A DNA stretch of 64,000 nt from Pseudomonas floridensis (lineage in GTDB: Bacteria > Pseudomonadota > Gammaproteobacteria > Pseudomonadales > Pseudomonadaceae). Location: assembly GCF_002087235.1 (NCBI RefSeq), contig NZ_MUIO01000024.1, positions 1 to 64,000 of the forward strand, in the 5' to 3' direction. This document shows positions 31,368 through 41,618 of the stretch, piece after piece. Numbering within the stretch: the stretch's first letter is position 1; the number at the start of each line of letters is the position of its first letter. Under the pieces are notes generated by a model. That model had not been told where the DNA came from and did no database searches. It saw nothing but the letters and a program-made list of their open reading frames with translations. The position numbers were made by a program, and so were the translations under genes.

Positions 31368-32234
31368 ATGGAATTCATTCGTCGTCGTATCGAAACGCAG
31401 GTCATCAGTCTCACTGGCCTGTCACTGGGCCAGTTGGACCTGGAAAACCCCAAGGGTGATCCAGGTCTGTTCGGTCCGCAGGCTGTCTGCTGGAGCGTGC
31501 ACAGTGATTTCACCAGCATGCTGGTCGGCGGCATCAGTGCGCTGATGCTGCAGGCGCTGCATCCGCTGGCACTGGCGGGGATCTGGGATCACTCCAACTT
31601 TCGCGACGATATGCTCGGGCGGCTGCGACGCACCGGGCAGTTTCTGTCCGGCACGACCTTCGGCTCGACTCAGGACGCCAACTGGCTGATCGACAAGGTA
31701 CGCACCATCCACTTGCAGGTCACCGGCACCGCACCAGACGGCCGCCCTTATGCCGCAAGCGACCCGGACCTGCTGACCTGGGTGCACGTGGCAGAAGTCA
31801 GCAGCTTCATGGCGGCGCACCTGCGTTACCTGAATCCGCAGCTTTCCCCGGCTGATCAAGACACCTACTACGCTGAGACGGCGCAGGTCGCCGAACGGCT
31901 TGGTGCACGTGACGTCCCCCAGTCACGTGCAGCCATTGCCGACTATCTCGACAACGTCCGCCCTCAACTGGTCTGCGATGCCCGAAGCCGCGAAGTGCTG
32001 CGTCTGCTGCTCGATGCACCCGCGCCCAACTGGCTGGCGAAGCCCTTCGGTGTGCTGATGATGCAGGCTGGCATCGAGCTACTGCCGACCTGGGCGAGCG
32101 ACATGCTCGATGTGCCTCAAGGCCCCGCGAAACGCACATTGATCCATATGGGCGTGAACAGCTGCGCGCCGATCTTGCGCTGGGCAGTGCGTGATGGTTC
32201 TTCGCATCGGGCAAAGCGACGAATGGGCCTCTGA
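31368..32234 (+). CDS. MpaB-family (DUF2236) putative oxygenase
   Basis: A 288-residue protein of the MpaB/DUF2236 family, which includes latex-clearing and rubber-oxygenase-like heme enzymes and a fungal mycophenolic-acid oxygenase. Visible are the LQALHPLALAG segment with the conserved His, SGTTFGS, and WVHVAEVSSF with its conserved histidine, the probable heme environment. Substrate is unknown. It lies between acsA and an acetyl-CoA acetyltransferase on the same strand, 52 and 135 bases apart, which does not prove a shared pathway. Confidence 0.8.
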   Translation: MEFIRRRIETQVISLTGLSLGQLDLENPKGDPGLFGPQAVCWSVHSDFTSMLVGGISALMLQALHPLALAGIWDHSNFRDDMLGRLRRTGQFLSGTTFGSTQDANWLIDKVRTIHLQVTGTAPDGRPYAASDPDLLTWVHVAEVSSFMAAHLRYLNPQLSPADQDTYYAETAQVAERLGARDVPQSRAAIADYLDNVRPQLVCDARSREVLRLLLDAPAPNWLAKPFGVLMMQAGIELLPTWASDMLDVPQGPAKRTLIHMGVNSCAPILRWAVRDGSSHRAKRRMGL

Positions 32235-32369
32235 ACAACCCGGATCAGGTGCAAAAAGTGACCAACGGGTTCGCAGTTGGAAGGTTGATCCCCAACTGTG
32301 ACACCATGAGCCATGTGATCACAGCAAGCCCGACCGGCTCGCCCCCCAATAACAATGAGGATCCGCACC

Positions 32370-33548
32370 ATGCAAGACGTCGTTATCGTTGCCGCCACCC
32401 GCACCGCCGTGGGTAGTTTCCAGGGTTCCCTGGCTACAACTCCCGCCGTCGAACTGGGAGCGGCGGTCATCCGTCAACTTCTGAGCCAGACCGGCGTCGA
32501 CGGTGCGCAGGTCGATGAGGTCATCATGGGGCAGGTTCTGACCGCAGGTGCCGGACAGAATCCGGCACGCCAGGCCGCGATCAAGGCTGGCCTGCCCTTC
32601 GCCGTACCCGCCATGACCTTGAACAAAGTCTGCGGCTCGGGTCTCAAGGCATTGCATCTGGCGGCTCAGGCCATTCGCTGCGGTGACGCAGAGATCATCA
32701 TCGCGGGCGGTCAGGAAAACATGAGCCTGGCCAACTACGTCCTGCCGGGCGCACGAACCGGTTTGCGCATGGGCCACGCGACGATGATCGACACCATGAT
32801 CAGCGATGGCTTGTGGGATGCGTTCAATGACTATCACATGGGCATCACGGCGGAGAATCTGGCCGAGAAGTACGAGATCAGCCGTGAGGCGCAAGACGCG
32901 TTCGCCGCATCCTCGCAGCAGAAGGCACTGGCCGCGATCGAAGGCGGACGCTTTGTCGACGAAATCACCCCGATCCTGATTCCACAGCGCAAAGGCGACC
33001 CGTTGTCCTTCGCCACCGATGAACAACCGCGCGCGGGCACAACCGCCGAATCGCTGGCCAAACTCAAGCCGGCGTTCAAGAGAGACGGCACGGTAACCGC
33101 CGGTAACGCGTCCTCGCTCAACGACGGTGCGGCTGCGGTGATGTTGATGAGCGCGGCCAAGGCCGAACAATTGGGCCTGCCGGTGCTGGCACGCATTGCC
33201 GGTTACGCCAATGCCGGGGTGGACCCGGCGATCATGGGCATCGGCCCGGTCAGCGCCACACGCCGTTGCCTGGACAAGGCGGGCTGGACGCTGGAGCAAC
33301 TGGACCTGATCGAAGCCAACGAAGCTTTCGCCGCACAGTCATTGTCGGTCGGCAAAGAACTGGGACTGGATCCGGCGAAGCTCAACGTCAACGGCGGCGC
33401 AATCGCCATCGGCCATCCGATCGGAGCCTCGGGTTGCCGCGTGCTGGTCACCCTGCTGCACGAAATGATCAAGCGTGACGCGAAAAAAGGCCTGGCGACA
33501 CTGTGCATCGGCGGTGGTCAGGGCGTGGCACTGGCGTTGGCGCGTTGA
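32370..33548 (+). CDS. Acetyl-CoA C-acetyltransferase (thiolase)
   Basis: Condenses two acetyl-CoA to acetoacetyl-CoA or runs in reverse. The 392-residue thiolase has the acyl-accepting cysteine in [35 protein letters not shown] and the second catalytic cysteine in CIGGGQG. It is the biosynthetic/short-chain type (AtoB/PhaA-like) by motif context. ATG 32370 follows GAGG; an earlier ATG at 32355 is possible. No CoA-transferase or PHA genes are adjacent, so acetoacetate or ketone-body use is only one option. Confidence 0.93.
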   Translation: MQDVVIVAATRTAVGSFQGSLATTPAVELGAAVIRQLLSQTGVDGAQVDEVIMGQVLTAGAGQNPARQAAIKAGLPFAVPAMTLNKVCGSGLKALHLAAQAIRCGDAEIIIAGGQENMSLANYVLPGARTGLRMGHATMIDTMISDGLWDAFNDYHMGITAENLAEKYEISREAQDAFAASSQQKALAAIEGGRFVDEITPILIPQRKGDPLSFATDEQPRAGTTAESLAKLKPAFKRDGTVTAGNASSLNDGAAAVMLMSAAKAEQLGLPVLARIAGYANAGVDPAIMGIGPVSATRRCLDKAGWTLEQLDLIEANEAFAAQSLSVGKELGLDPAKLNVNGGAIAIGHPIGASGCRVLVTLLHEMIKRDAKKGLATLCIGGGQGVALALAR

Positions 33549-33851
33549 CCTGTGGGAAGACAGAACAGGGCGTTAGCCCACTTCCACGGATGACGCGGTG
33601 ACTAGTGAGCGCGAGTTCGCTGAGTGAGGAGTCTGAAAAGATCTCTCCGTGGGCACGTCCACTCCCGCAGCGGTCCGCCGGCGCGCTCTCGTGGGGACTT
33701 GTCCGCGAACAAGGTGTGTCGTCGAAGGGGTCATTAAAGACAGTCGGCTCACCCCCTGTCAGAACACTTTCCCCTGCGCTGCAAGCGATGCATCTCCAGC
33801 TTGCAGTAACTGTTAAACTCCCGCGCCTCATTCCAGCCCGAGGCGCGTTGT
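33549..33851. other. 303-base spacer, no gene seen
   Basis: No convincing coding or RNA gene. One degenerate REP-like stretch (33691-33717) contains CTTGT-CCGCGA-ACAAG, resembling the short palindromes scattered in pseudomonad genomes. The rest looks like ordinary promoter-bearing spacer; the last 50 bases presumably hold the promoter of the next gene. Confidence 0.5.
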
Positions 33852-34868
33852 ATGTCTTCCTTGAATCAGGCGCTCAGCGTCGCCCTCGATAATCGCCAGC
33901 GTCTGCTCGCTGAACTGCACGAGCAAGGCACCGATTGCTATCGCCTGTTTCATGGCAGTCAGGAAGGTGCCAGCGGTCTGACCGTTGACCGCTATGGCCC
34001 GCAGTTGCTGGTGCAGAGTTTTCATACCGGTCTGGATCGCGAGTCGCTGCTCGAACTGCATACTCAGGTCAACCGCCGTCTGGGCCTGGACACGCTGTTG
34101 GTCTACAACGACCGCTCGCAAGGCAATTCGCGCATCGACCGTCAGGATGCGGTGTACAAAGCCGAAGACGCCGCGCTCGAAGACCAGGTCGGTCACGAAT
34201 GGGGGCTCAATTATCGGGTGCGTGGCCGCCATGCCGGTCAGGACCCACTGCTGTTTCTCGACTTGCGCAATACCCGCGGCTGGGTCAAACGACACAGCGC
34301 AGGCAAAAGCGTACTGAATCTGTTCGCCTACACCTGTGGCGTCGGCCTGAGTGCCGCAGCCGGTGGTGCGCGGGAAGTGTGCAACCTGGACTTCGCCGAG
34401 GGCAACCTGGCGGTCGGCCGCGAAAACGGCGCGCTGAATCCGCACTTGCCGACCATGCAGTTCATCCAGTCCGATTACTTTCCGGCGATCCGTCAGCTGG
34501 CCGGCCTGCCGGTTTCGGCGCGACGCAGCCAGAAATTGCCGGGTTACATCAAGCTGCAACCGCGCCAATACGATCTGGTGCTGCTGGACCCGCCCGCCTG
34601 GGCCAAGAGCGCATTCGGCACCGTCGATCTGTTGCGCGACTACCAGAGCCTGCTCAAGCCCGCGCTGCTGAGCACCTGCGACGACGGGGTGCTGATCTGC
34701 TGCAACAACCTGGCGAAGGTGAGCATGGAAGACTGGCGAGACCAGGTTCTGCGCTGCGCCACCAAGGCCGGTCGCCCGGTCCGCGAATGGCAGGTCATGC
34801 AGCCTGCGCAAGACTTTCCTTCTCTGGATAACCAGCCACCGCTGAAAACCCTGATTCTGCAGTTCTAG
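33852..34868 (+). CDS. Class I SAM-dependent methyltransferase, RlmI-like
   Basis: A 338-residue cytoplasmic methyltransferase resembling 23S rRNA m5C methyltransferase RlmI and relatives, with an N-terminal PUA-like/EEHEE region (HGSQEGASGLTVDRYG) and a Rossmann SAM domain. It has the glycine loop VLNLFAYTCGVGLSAA, the acidic ribose-binding position in CNLDFAEGN, and the catalytic-loop LLDPPAWAKS. Substrate site is not determinable from sequence. It may instead act on another RNA. Next gene follows 30-110 bases on. Confidence 0.85.
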   Translation: MSSLNQALSVALDNRQRLLAELHEQGTDCYRLFHGSQEGASGLTVDRYGPQLLVQSFHTGLDRESLLELHTQVNRRLGLDTLLVYNDRSQGNSRIDRQDAVYKAEDAALEDQVGHEWGLNYRVRGRHAGQDPLLFLDLRNTRGWVKRHSAGKSVLNLFAYTCGVGLSAAAGGAREVCNLDFAEGNLAVGRENGALNPHLPTMQFIQSDYFPAIRQLAGLPVSARRSQKLPGYIKLQPRQYDLVLLDPPAWAKSAFGTVDLLRDYQSLLKPALLSTCDDGVLICCNNLAKVSMEDWRDQVLRCATKAGRPVREWQVMQPAQDFPSLDNQPPLKTLILQF

Positions 34869-34977
34869 GCCGTCCGCAATACCTGAAACTTCCTACATGC
34901 GTGATCGGCAGCGGCTTGGGAACCGAACAGGCATGCCATACTCCAAGGACCTCCGAAAGAGCGAGACGTCACTGCCC

Positions 34978-37953
34978 ATGTCCAGAGGATTGAAAATCAC
35001 ACTTGGCTCCCTGCTGACTGTGTGTGTGCTCTACAGCCTGTTGGGGTTTTTCATCCTTCCCGGTGTCGCCTTGCGAATCGCCAATCAGCAATTGGCCACC
35101 TATTCGACCGCTCCGGCGAAGCTGGAGCGGCTGGAGTTCAACCCGTATACGCTTGAGCTGACCCTCTGGGGCCTGAATATCGGCACGCCTGGCAAAGAAC
35201 AGATCGCGTTCGAAAAGCTCTACGCCAATCTCCAGCTCGACAGCCTGTGGACCCGCGCGCTGCACCTGCAACGCATCGAGCTGCTGCAGCCGAAGACCGA
35301 GTTGTTGTTCGACAAGCAGGGCAAGCTGAATCTGGCGCAACTGTTCAAGTTTCCGGCCAGTGAACCGGTCAAGGACGAGCCACCAGGCAAGCCCTTTCCT
35401 TTGCGTATCGACGAAGTCAGGCTGGCTGACGGCTATCTGCACTTCCGCGACCTGCGTCCCAGCGAGCCAATCGAATTCCTCTACGACAAGCTGAATTTTG
35501 AGCTTAAGAACCTCAGCACGCTGCCTGAAGACAATGCCGACATGACCCTGGTGGCCGCAGGGCCCGATGGAGGCCGGATTGACTGGGTCGGGCGTATCAG
35601 CCTGGTACCGATCACCTCCGAGGGCACGCTGAAGGTTACCGATGGCAAGATGAAGCTCTGGTGGCCTTATGTCCGTGATGCGCTGCCGCTGGCGATTCAG
35701 GACGGTGTGCTGAATTTCAGCACCGCCTACAAGCTTGATCTCGCCAAGGACACCGAGCTGCAATTGACCAACCTGTCGGCCAGCGTTGCGCCTTTCGGCC
35801 TCAATGCACCTGACGGTCGCCCGCTGGTGCGTCTGCAGCGTCTGGACGTGAGCGAGACCTCGGTGGATCTGGCCAGACAGCACGTCAACGTGGGCAAGAT
35901 CCGCAGCCAGGGGCTGGAAACCTGGGCGGCGCGTGAGTCGGATGGCCAACTGGACTGGCAGAAACTATTCGCTGACAAGCCGACCAAACCTGCCGCACCT
36001 CAAAAACCGCCAGTGGATGAGAAAGCCGCCGAGCCTGCGCCCGTCACCGATGCTTCGGCCAAGGCCACGGCGCAATCCGCCAAGCCCGGTAAACCCTGGC
36101 AAGTGGTGCTGCGCGATGTGCAACTGCGCAACTACCGGGTGCATCTGGCGGATCGCGTTCCAGCCGAGCCGGTCACGCTGGACGTCGGTCCGCTGAATGT
36201 GGATGTGCAGAACTTCGACAGCCTCAACACCTCACCCTTCCCGCTCCGACTCGACACCGGGCTTGGCAAGCAGGGCAACCTGACCGCCGCCGGTGACGTC
36301 AATCTCAACCCGGTCAGCGCCCGCCTCACTGTCACGACCCGCGACATCGACCTGCGACTCGCGCAGGCTTACATAAGCCCGTTCATCCGGCTCGAAATGC
36401 GCAGCGGCATGCTGGGCAGCGATCTGGCGGTCAACCTGGAAAGCACCGAGCCGCTGGCGTTCAGCGTGACCGGCAAGGCTCAGGTGAGTCAGCTGCACAC
36501 CCTGGATACGCTCAAACAGCGCGACTTCCTCAAGTGGCAGCAACTGGAACTCGAGGGACTGGATTACCAACACGGCGCCAGCCTTTCGATTGCCAAAGTC
36601 AACATGGAGCAGCCGTACGCACGCTTCATGATCAACGATGACCGCACCACCAACATCGACGATCTGCTGATTCCCCAACCGGGAGACGAAAAACCGGCAG
36701 CGAAGAAAACGGCTGCCAGGCCGACAACCAAGGCAGGCAAGGAAAATCCGCTGGGCATTTATGTGGGTGAAGTGAACATCAAGGACGGCTCGGCCAATTT
36801 CGCCGACCTGACGCTGACGCCCAACTTCTCGACCGCCGTGCAGCAGCTCAACGGACGTATCGGCACCATCGACAATCGCAAGTCCACGCCGGCCCCGGTG
36901 AATATCGAAGGCAAGGTCGATCGCTACGCGCCCGTTACGATCAAGGGCAGCCTGAATCCGTTCGACCCGATGGCCAGCCTCGACATCGCCACCAGCTTCA
37001 AACGCGTCGAGTTGACTACGCTGACGCCCTACTCCGGCAAGTTCGCGGGTTTCAGGATCCGCAAGGGCCGACTCAACCTCGACCTGCACTACCTGATCAC
37101 CAATGGCCAGCTGAAAGCTCAGAACAAAGTATTGGTTGAACAACTGCAACTGGGCGAAAAAGTGGACAGCCCGGACGCGGTGGATCTGCCGATTCGTCTG
37201 GCCGTCGCCCTGCTCAAGGACACACAGGGCCGCATCTCTATCGAACTGCCGGTCGAAGGCGACTTGAACAACCCTCAGTTCAGTGTGATGCCGATCGTCT
37301 GGCAAACCCTGCGCAATCTGGTCCTGCGTGCCGCACAGGCGCCGTTCAAGATGTTGGGTGGGCTGGTGGCCGGAGGAAGCTCTGAGGACCTCGGTAACGT
37401 GAGTTTCGCGCCCGGTTCCAGTGAGTTGAGCAATGACACCCAAAAAGCCCTGGACAAGCTCTCAGCCGCGCTCAAGGAACGTCCGGCCTTGAAGCTTGAG
37501 ATCGAAGGCACCAGCGCGGCCAGTAGCGATGGTCCATTGATCGCTCAACAGCGACTGGAACGCGAATACCAATCCACCTACTACAAGATCCTGCAGCGAC
37601 GTGGTGACAAGGTGCCAGCCAAGGCCGGTCTGCTACAGGTGCCGGATGATGAGAAGGCGCCCATGCTGGAAGGCATCTATCGCGCGCGTCTGAAACAGCA
37701 GCCGCCCGCCGAATGGGCCAATTTGGGCAAGGAAGAGCGTACCCATCAGATGCAGGCTGCCATCCTCAAATTCTGGAGTGGCAATGAAGTGCTGCTTCGT
37801 GAGCTGGGACAGAACAGGGCCAGCAGTATCAAGGATTATCTGGTGGATAAAGGTAAACTCGAGGATGAGCGTGTGTACTTCGTCGATGCTCGGCTGGGTC
37901 AGGCCGAGCGAGATGGCCGTGTCATCAGCCCACTTCATCTGGACAGTGAGTAA
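34978..37953 (+). CDS. Large AsmA-like DUF748 envelope protein with OmpA-like tail
   Basis: A 991-residue protein anchored by one N-terminal helix (about residues 5-25) with the rest in the periplasm. Repeated beta-rich AsmA/DUF748 segments (for example LERLEFNPYTLELTLWGLNIG near residue 45) resemble bridge proteins of the AsmA/TamB type that carry phospholipids to the outer membrane. A low-complexity Ala/Pro/Lys linker lies near residues 335-370. Near the C-terminus (about 805-840) VSFAPGSSELSNDTQ resembles the start of an OmpA peptidoglycan-binding domain. ATG 34933 is an alternative start. The lipid role is inferred from the superfamily. Confidence 0.82.
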   Translation: MSRGLKITLGSLLTVCVLYSLLGFFILPGVALRIANQQLATYSTAPAKLERLEFNPYTLELTLWGLNIGTPGKEQIAFEKLYANLQLDSLWTRALHLQRIELLQPKTELLFDKQGKLNLAQLFKFPASEPVKDEPPGKPFPLRIDEVRLADGYLHFRDLRPSEPIEFLYDKLNFELKNLSTLPEDNADMTLVAAGPDGGRIDWVGRISLVPITSEGTLKVTDGKMKLWWPYVRDALPLAIQDGVLNFSTAYKLDLAKDTELQLTNLSASVAPFGLNAPDGRPLVRLQRLDVSETSVDLARQHVNVGKIRSQGLETWAARESDGQLDWQKLFADKPTKPAAPQKPPVDEKAAEPAPVTDASAKATAQSAKPGKPWQVVLRDVQLRNYRVHLADRVPAEPVTLDVGPLNVDVQNFDSLNTSPFPLRLDTGLGKQGNLTAAGDVNLNPVSARLTVTTRDIDLRLAQAYISPFIRLEMRSGMLGSDLAVNLESTEPLAFSVTGKAQVSQLHTLDTLKQRDFLKWQQLELEGLDYQHGASLSIAKVNMEQPYARFMINDDRTTNIDDLLIPQPGDEKPAAKKTAARPTTKAGKENPLGIYVGEVNIKDGSANFADLTLTPNFSTAVQQLNGRIGTIDNRKSTPAPVNIEGKVDRYAPVTIKGSLNPFDPMASLDIATSFKRVELTTLTPYSGKFAGFRIRKGRLNLDLHYLITNGQLKAQNKVLVEQLQLGEKVDSPDAVDLPIRLAVALLKDTQGRISIELPVEGDLNNPQFSVMPIVWQTLRNLVLRAAQAPFKMLGGLVAGGSSEDLGNVSFAPGSSELSNDTQKALDKLSAALKERPALKLEIEGTSAASSDGPLIAQQRLEREYQSTYYKILQRRGDKVPAKAGLLQVPDDEKAPMLEGIYRARLKQQPPAEWANLGKEERTHQMQAAILKFWSGNEVLLRELGQNRASSIKDYLVDKGKLEDERVYFVDARLGQAERDGRVISPLHLDSE

Positions 37954-37973
37954 CCACTTTGTCTCGTCTCCCC

Positions 37974-38285
37974 ATGAAATCCACGCTGTACCTGGCTCTG
38001 TTCATGATCACAGGCCCGGCAGCGCTTGACGTCCAGGCCGCTTCGACATTGCGTTGCGGCAGCCAGCTGGTCAGCACAGGGGACCGAACGTTCGAGGTCC
38101 AGCAGAAATGTGGCGAGCCGATCAGCCAGCAAGTGGTGAGCAGTCGCGAGGTGGTGAACTACTACCGACAGTCCGAAGAAGTCATCGTTGAAGAATGGGT
38201 CTATGGACCCAGCCACGGCATGTATCAGTATCTGCGCTTCGTAGGCGGCCGTTTGACGGAGATCCAGAGCAAGCGCGGTAACTGA
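37974..38285 (+). CDS. Small exported DUF2845 protein
   Basis: A 103-residue secreted protein (signal peptide about residues 1-22, ending VQAAS) with the DUF2845 features: two cysteines spaced RCGSQLV ... QKCGEP, likely a disulfide, and VEEWVYGPS with downstream beta strands. Function unknown. It starts 20 bases after the DUF748 gene, probably in one transcript. A TTG at 37959 is an alternative start. Confidence 0.8.
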   Translation: MKSTLYLALFMITGPAALDVQAASTLRCGSQLVSTGDRTFEVQQKCGEPISQQVVSSREVVNYYRQSEEVIVEEWVYGPSHGMYQYLRFVGGRLTEIQSKRGN

Positions 38286-38324
38286 AAGCTCCGTTCTCTT
38301 AACTTTTTCCTGCCCACAATAGAA

Positions 38325-38354
38325 CAGGCCCCGACTCGAAAGCCGGGGCCTGTA
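38325..38354. terminator. Bidirectional hairpin between convergent genes
   Basis: ACAGGCCCC/GGGGCCTGT arms around an 11-base loop, between the DUF2845 gene (plus) and the BON gene (minus). It lacks a strong T run on either side but is placed as a transcription barrier. Confidence 0.6.
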
Positions 38355-38428
38355 ATGGCTACATCCTTGTAGCCTCGCATGAACTTTCCATCGGTCAGAT
38401 GACAGGGAGGCTCATGGGCAGAATCTGA

Positions 38429-38782
38429 TTACTCAGCTTTCAGGCCGGCAGCAGAAACGTCCTTCACGCCTTTGATCTTCTTGGTGATATCAACGGCCAT
38501 TTTCTTCTGGCTGTCGGTCACTGCGACGGTCGACGACAGGGAAACCACACCTTTGTTGGTCTCAACCTTGATGTCCGAACCCGGGATGCCTTTTTCAGTC
38601 AGCAGGTCAGCTTTGACTTTAGTGGTGATCCAGGTATCAGAAGTGTCTTCTTTCACTTCTTGAGTAGTGGTGTTGGCTGCCAGAACCATTGGGGATTGAA
38701 CGGCGGTCTGTGCGAAAGCAGCACCAGCCATGGTCAGAGTCAGGGTAGTAGCGGTAGCAGCAGCGATAACGAACTTCTTCAT
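38429..38782 (-). CDS. Periplasmic BON-domain protein
   Basis: A 117-residue exported protein: signal peptide (residues 1-24, AFAQ cleavage) then one BON domain (about 48-115; SDTWITTKVKADLLTEKGI ... GVVSLSS ... VKDV). BON proteins such as OsmY associate with envelope lipids and respond to osmotic stress, so an envelope-stress role is plausible but not shown. AGGAGT precedes the ATG at 38782. Upstream 285 bases are AT-rich compared with the surroundings. Confidence 0.88.
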   Translation of the reverse strand: MKKFVIAAATATTLTLTMAGAAFAQTAVQSPMVLAANTTTQEVKEDTSDTWITTKVKADLLTEKGIPGSDIKVETNKGVVSLSSTVAVTDSQKKMAVDITKKIKGVKDVSAAGLKAE

Positions 38783-39023
38783 ACGATAACTCCTGTTTTT
38801 CTCAAAATCTGCGCCAGCGTGTGGCTGCAGGGTTAACAGGTATATCGCAAGCGGTGTGCCAACCCTCATAAACCCATAAAAACCAATAAAATCAGATAGT
38901 TATGATTTTCATGATTTTACGGAATCGTGCAGATTGCCCGCTTCGGCCCGTTTGCGCATGCAAGATGCATGTTTGTGTCATCCGCTCTGCATCATGCTGT
39001 CATAACTCTTTAATTGCGCTCAT

Positions 39024-39052
39024 AAAAAAAGGACCCTGAAGGGTCCTTTTTC
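39024..39052 (-). terminator. Intrinsic terminator after pnp
   Basis: AAAAAAAGGACCC-TGAA-GGGTCCTTTTT; read on the minus strand it gives a strong GC stem plus T run 16 bases beyond the pnp stop, ending the rpsO-pnp transcript. Confidence 0.9.
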
Positions 39053-39067
39053 ATACTGCCAGGTCCA

Positions 39068-41173
39068 TCAGACGCCGGATGCTTTCGCCGCCGCTACGTC
39101 CTTGATCGACAGTTTGATACGCCCGCGGTTGTCCACGTCCAGTACCAGCACTTCGACTTCCTGACCTTCTTTCAAAATGTCGGTCACTTTTTCCACACGA
39201 GCGTCGCTCAGCATGGAGATGTGAACCAGACCATCCTTGCCCGGCAGGATGTTCACGAATGCGCCGAAATCGACGATGCGCTCAACCTTGCCGACATAGA
39301 TCTTTCCGATTTCCGCTTCTGCGGTGATACCCAGAACGCGCTGACGAGCTGCCTCGGCCGCTTCCTTGGATTCACCGAAGATCTTGATCGAGCCGTCGTC
39401 TTCGATATCGATCGACGCCTTGGTCTCTTCACAGATGGCACGGATGGTCGCGCCACCCTTACCGATGACGTCACGGATCTTGTCGGTGTCGATCTTCATC
39501 GCGATCATGGTCGGAGCGTTGGCCGACAGCTCGGTACGCGACTGACCGATGATCTGGTTCATCTGACCGAGGATGTTCAGGCGAGCTTCCAGGGCCTGGC
39601 CCAGAGCGATCTCCATGATTTCTTCGGTGATGCCCTTGATCTTGATGTCCATCTGCAGCGCGGTAACACCTTTCGAGGTACCGGCTACCTTGAAGTCCAT
39701 GTCGCCCAGGTGATCTTCGTCACCCAGGATGTCGGTCAGAACGGCGAACTTTTCGCCTTCCTTGACCAGACCCATGGCGATACCGGCAACCGGTGCCTTC
39801 ATAGGAACACCTGCGTCCATCAGTGCCAGCGAAGCACCGCAGACCGAGGCCATGGAGCTGGAACCGTTGGATTCGGTGATTTCCGATACGACACGGATGG
39901 TGTATGGGAACACGTCAGCGCCTGGCAGCATGGCCTGTACGCTGCGGCGTGCCAGACGACCGTGACCGATTTCGCGACGACCCGCGCCACCCATGCGGCC
40001 ACACTCGCCCACCGAGAACGGAGGGAAGTTGTAGTGCAGCATGAAAGGGTCTTTCTTCTCGCCTTCCAGGGTATCGAGCAATTGTGCGTCACGTGCGGTA
40101 CCCAGCGTGGCAACGACCAGCGCCTGGGTTTCGCCGCGGGTGAACAGTGCCGAACCGTGAGTCTTTGGCAGAACGCCGACTTCGATGTTCAAAGGACGAA
40201 CGGTGCGGGTGTCACGGCCATCGATACGCGGCTTGCCGTTGACGATGTTTTCGCGAACGGTGCGGTATTCGATTTCACCGAAAGCGGCTTTGACTTCGCT
40301 GGCGGACGGGCTGCCATCTTCGACGGCCAGTTTGGCGACGATCTGCTCACGCAACTCGCCCAGACGCGCATAACGGTCGGCCTTGATGGTGATGGTGTAA
40401 GCCTGGGAGATTGCATCGCCGAACTCGGCGCGGATGGCGCCCAGCAGCGCGGTGGCTTCAGGCTTTGGCTGCCAGGTCCAGGTAGGCTTGGCAGCTTCTG
40501 CAGCCAGCTCCTTGACGGCATTGATCACGACCTGGAACTCATCGTGGGCGAACAGCACGGCGCCCAGCATCTGGTCTTCGGTCAGTTCCTTGGCTTCCGA
40601 TTCGACCATCAGAACGGCTTCGGAGGTACCGGCTACAACCATGTCCAGGCTGGAAGCCTGAAGCTGCTCGTACGTCGGGTTCAGCAGATAGCCGGTGCTT
40701 TCATGGAAAGCAACGCGGGCAGCGCCAACCGGGCCGTCGAACGGAATGCCGGAGATGGCCAGGGCAGCCGAGGTACCGATCATCGCAGCGATGTCCGGAT
40801 CGGTTTTCTTGCTGGTGGACACGACGGTGCAGACAACCTGCACTTCGTTCATGAAGCCTTCAGGGAACAGCGGGCGGATCGGGCGATCGATCAGACGCGA
40901 AGTGAGGGTTTCTTTCTCGGAAGGACGGCCTTCACGCTTGAAGAAACCACCAGGAATCTTGCCGGCAGCGTAGGTCTTTTCCTGATAGTGCACGGACAGG
41001 GGGAAGAAGCCTTTGCCGGCATCGGCTTGCTTGGCGCCGACGACAGTCACCAACACGCTGACGTCGTCGTCAACGGTGACCAATACTGCGCCGGAGGCCT
41101 GGCGGGCGATACGGCCCGTCTCGAGGGTTACGGTCGATTGACCGAATTGAAACTTCTTGATTACCGGGTTCAC
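39068..41173 (-). CDS. pnp: Polynucleotide phosphorylase
   Basis: 3'-to-5' phosphorolytic exoribonuclease, core of the RNA degradosome. The 701-residue protein has two RNase PH domains (the second with [14 protein letters not shown] and [15 protein letters not shown]), then KH (about 555-615; [15 protein letters not shown]) and S1 (about 622-690; [20 protein letters not shown]) RNA-binding domains. Start is GTG 41173, with AGGTAGGAAAC upstream. It follows rpsO on the same strand, separated by a hairpin-containing spacer as in E. coli, where RNase III processing controls pnp. Confidence 0.96.
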   Translation of the reverse strand: MNPVIKKFQFGQSTVTLETGRIARQASGAVLVTVDDDVSVLVTVVGAKQADAGKGFFPLSVHYQEKTYAAGKIPGGFFKREGRPSEKETLTSRLIDRPIRPLFPEGFMNEVQVVCTVVSTSKKTDPDIAAMIGTSAALAISGIPFDGPVGAARVAFHESTGYLLNPTYEQLQASSLDMVVAGTSEAVLMVESEAKELTEDQMLGAVLFAHDEFQVVINAVKELAAEAAKPTWTWQPKPEATALLGAIRAEFGDAISQAYTITIKADRYARLGELREQIVAKLAVEDGSPSASEVKAAFGEIEYRTVRENIVNGKPRIDGRDTRTVRPLNIEVGVLPKTHGSALFTRGETQALVVATLGTARDAQLLDTLEGEKKDPFMLHYNFPPFSVGECGRMGGAGRREIGHGRLARRSVQAMLPGADVFPYTIRVVSEITESNGSSSMASVCGASLALMDAGVPMKAPVAGIAMGLVKEGEKFAVLTDILGDEDHLGDMDFKVAGTSKGVTALQMDIKIKGITEEIMEIALGQALEARLNILGQMNQIIGQSRTELSANAPTMIAMKIDTDKIRDVIGKGGATIRAICEETKASIDIEDDGSIKIFGESKEAAEAARQRVLGITAEAEIGKIYVGKVERIVDFGAFVNILPGKDGLVHISMLSDARVEKVTDILKEGQEVEVLVLDVDNRGRIKLSIKDVAAAKASGV

Positions 41174-41293
41174 GGTTTCCTACCTTTCTTTGTGGCTCTT
41201 GGGGAACTGGTTTCTTGCGAATTCTTGGGCAGCGTGGGGAATCGGCCCCTTCCACAGTCCAGATAAAACTTGAGGCTGGGAGCCTGCCAGAAC

Positions 41294-41311
41294 CGTCGGG
41301 CAAAGCCGACG
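41294..41311 (-). terminator. Hairpin between rpsO and pnp
   Basis: CGTCGG / CCGACG, 6 bp with a six-base loop, 38 bases after the rpsO stop. No T tail; could be an attenuator or a processing site for the rpsO-pnp messenger. Confidence 0.5.
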
Positions 41312-41348
41312 ATTCGTGACAGACAACCAACCTCTAGCAACGTCGTTA

Positions 41349-41618
41349 TTAGCGACGCAGACCCAGACGACCGATCAGGGTGCTGTAACGGCTAACGTCC
41401 TTACCTTTCAGGTAATCCAGCAGCTTGCGACGCTGGTTTACCATACGGATCAGACCACGACGCGAGTGGTGGTCCTTACCGTTGGCCTTGAAGTGGCCTT
41501 GCAATTTGTTGATGTTGGCGGTCAGCAGTGCAACTTGCACTTCTGGCGAACCAGTGTCACCAACAGCTTGCTGGTAGTCGGTTACGATCTGAGCTTTTTC
41601 TTCAACGCTGAGTGCCAT
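41349..41618 (-). CDS. rpsO: Ribosomal protein S15
   Basis: Primary-binding 16S rRNA protein of the small subunit. The 89-residue product matches the family in length and in [19 protein letters not shown] and [23 protein letters not shown] 41618 follows AAGGATTGC; upstream frame to 41681 is not part of the gene. S15 regulates its own messenger by binding its leader in E. coli. The truB-rpsO spacer contains a perfect dyad GCAGGCTAGCCTGC (41746-41759) that may take part in such control or processing. Confidence 0.97.
   Translation of the reverse strand: MALSVEEKAQIVTDYQQAVGDTGSPEVQVALLTANINKLQGHFKANGKDHHSRRGLIRMVNQRRKLLDYLKGKDVSRYSTLIGRLGLRR

Noticed and set aside
33691..33717. Possible REP element in the 33.5-33.85 kb spacer
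   Set aside because: The palindrome is short and degenerate; without a genome-wide copy count I do not call it a repeat feature.
39221..41266. 681-codon open frame antisense to pnp
   Set aside because: It mirrors a GC-rich conserved gene, has no recognisable domain or ribosome-binding site, and shows His/Asp/Gly-biased shadow composition.
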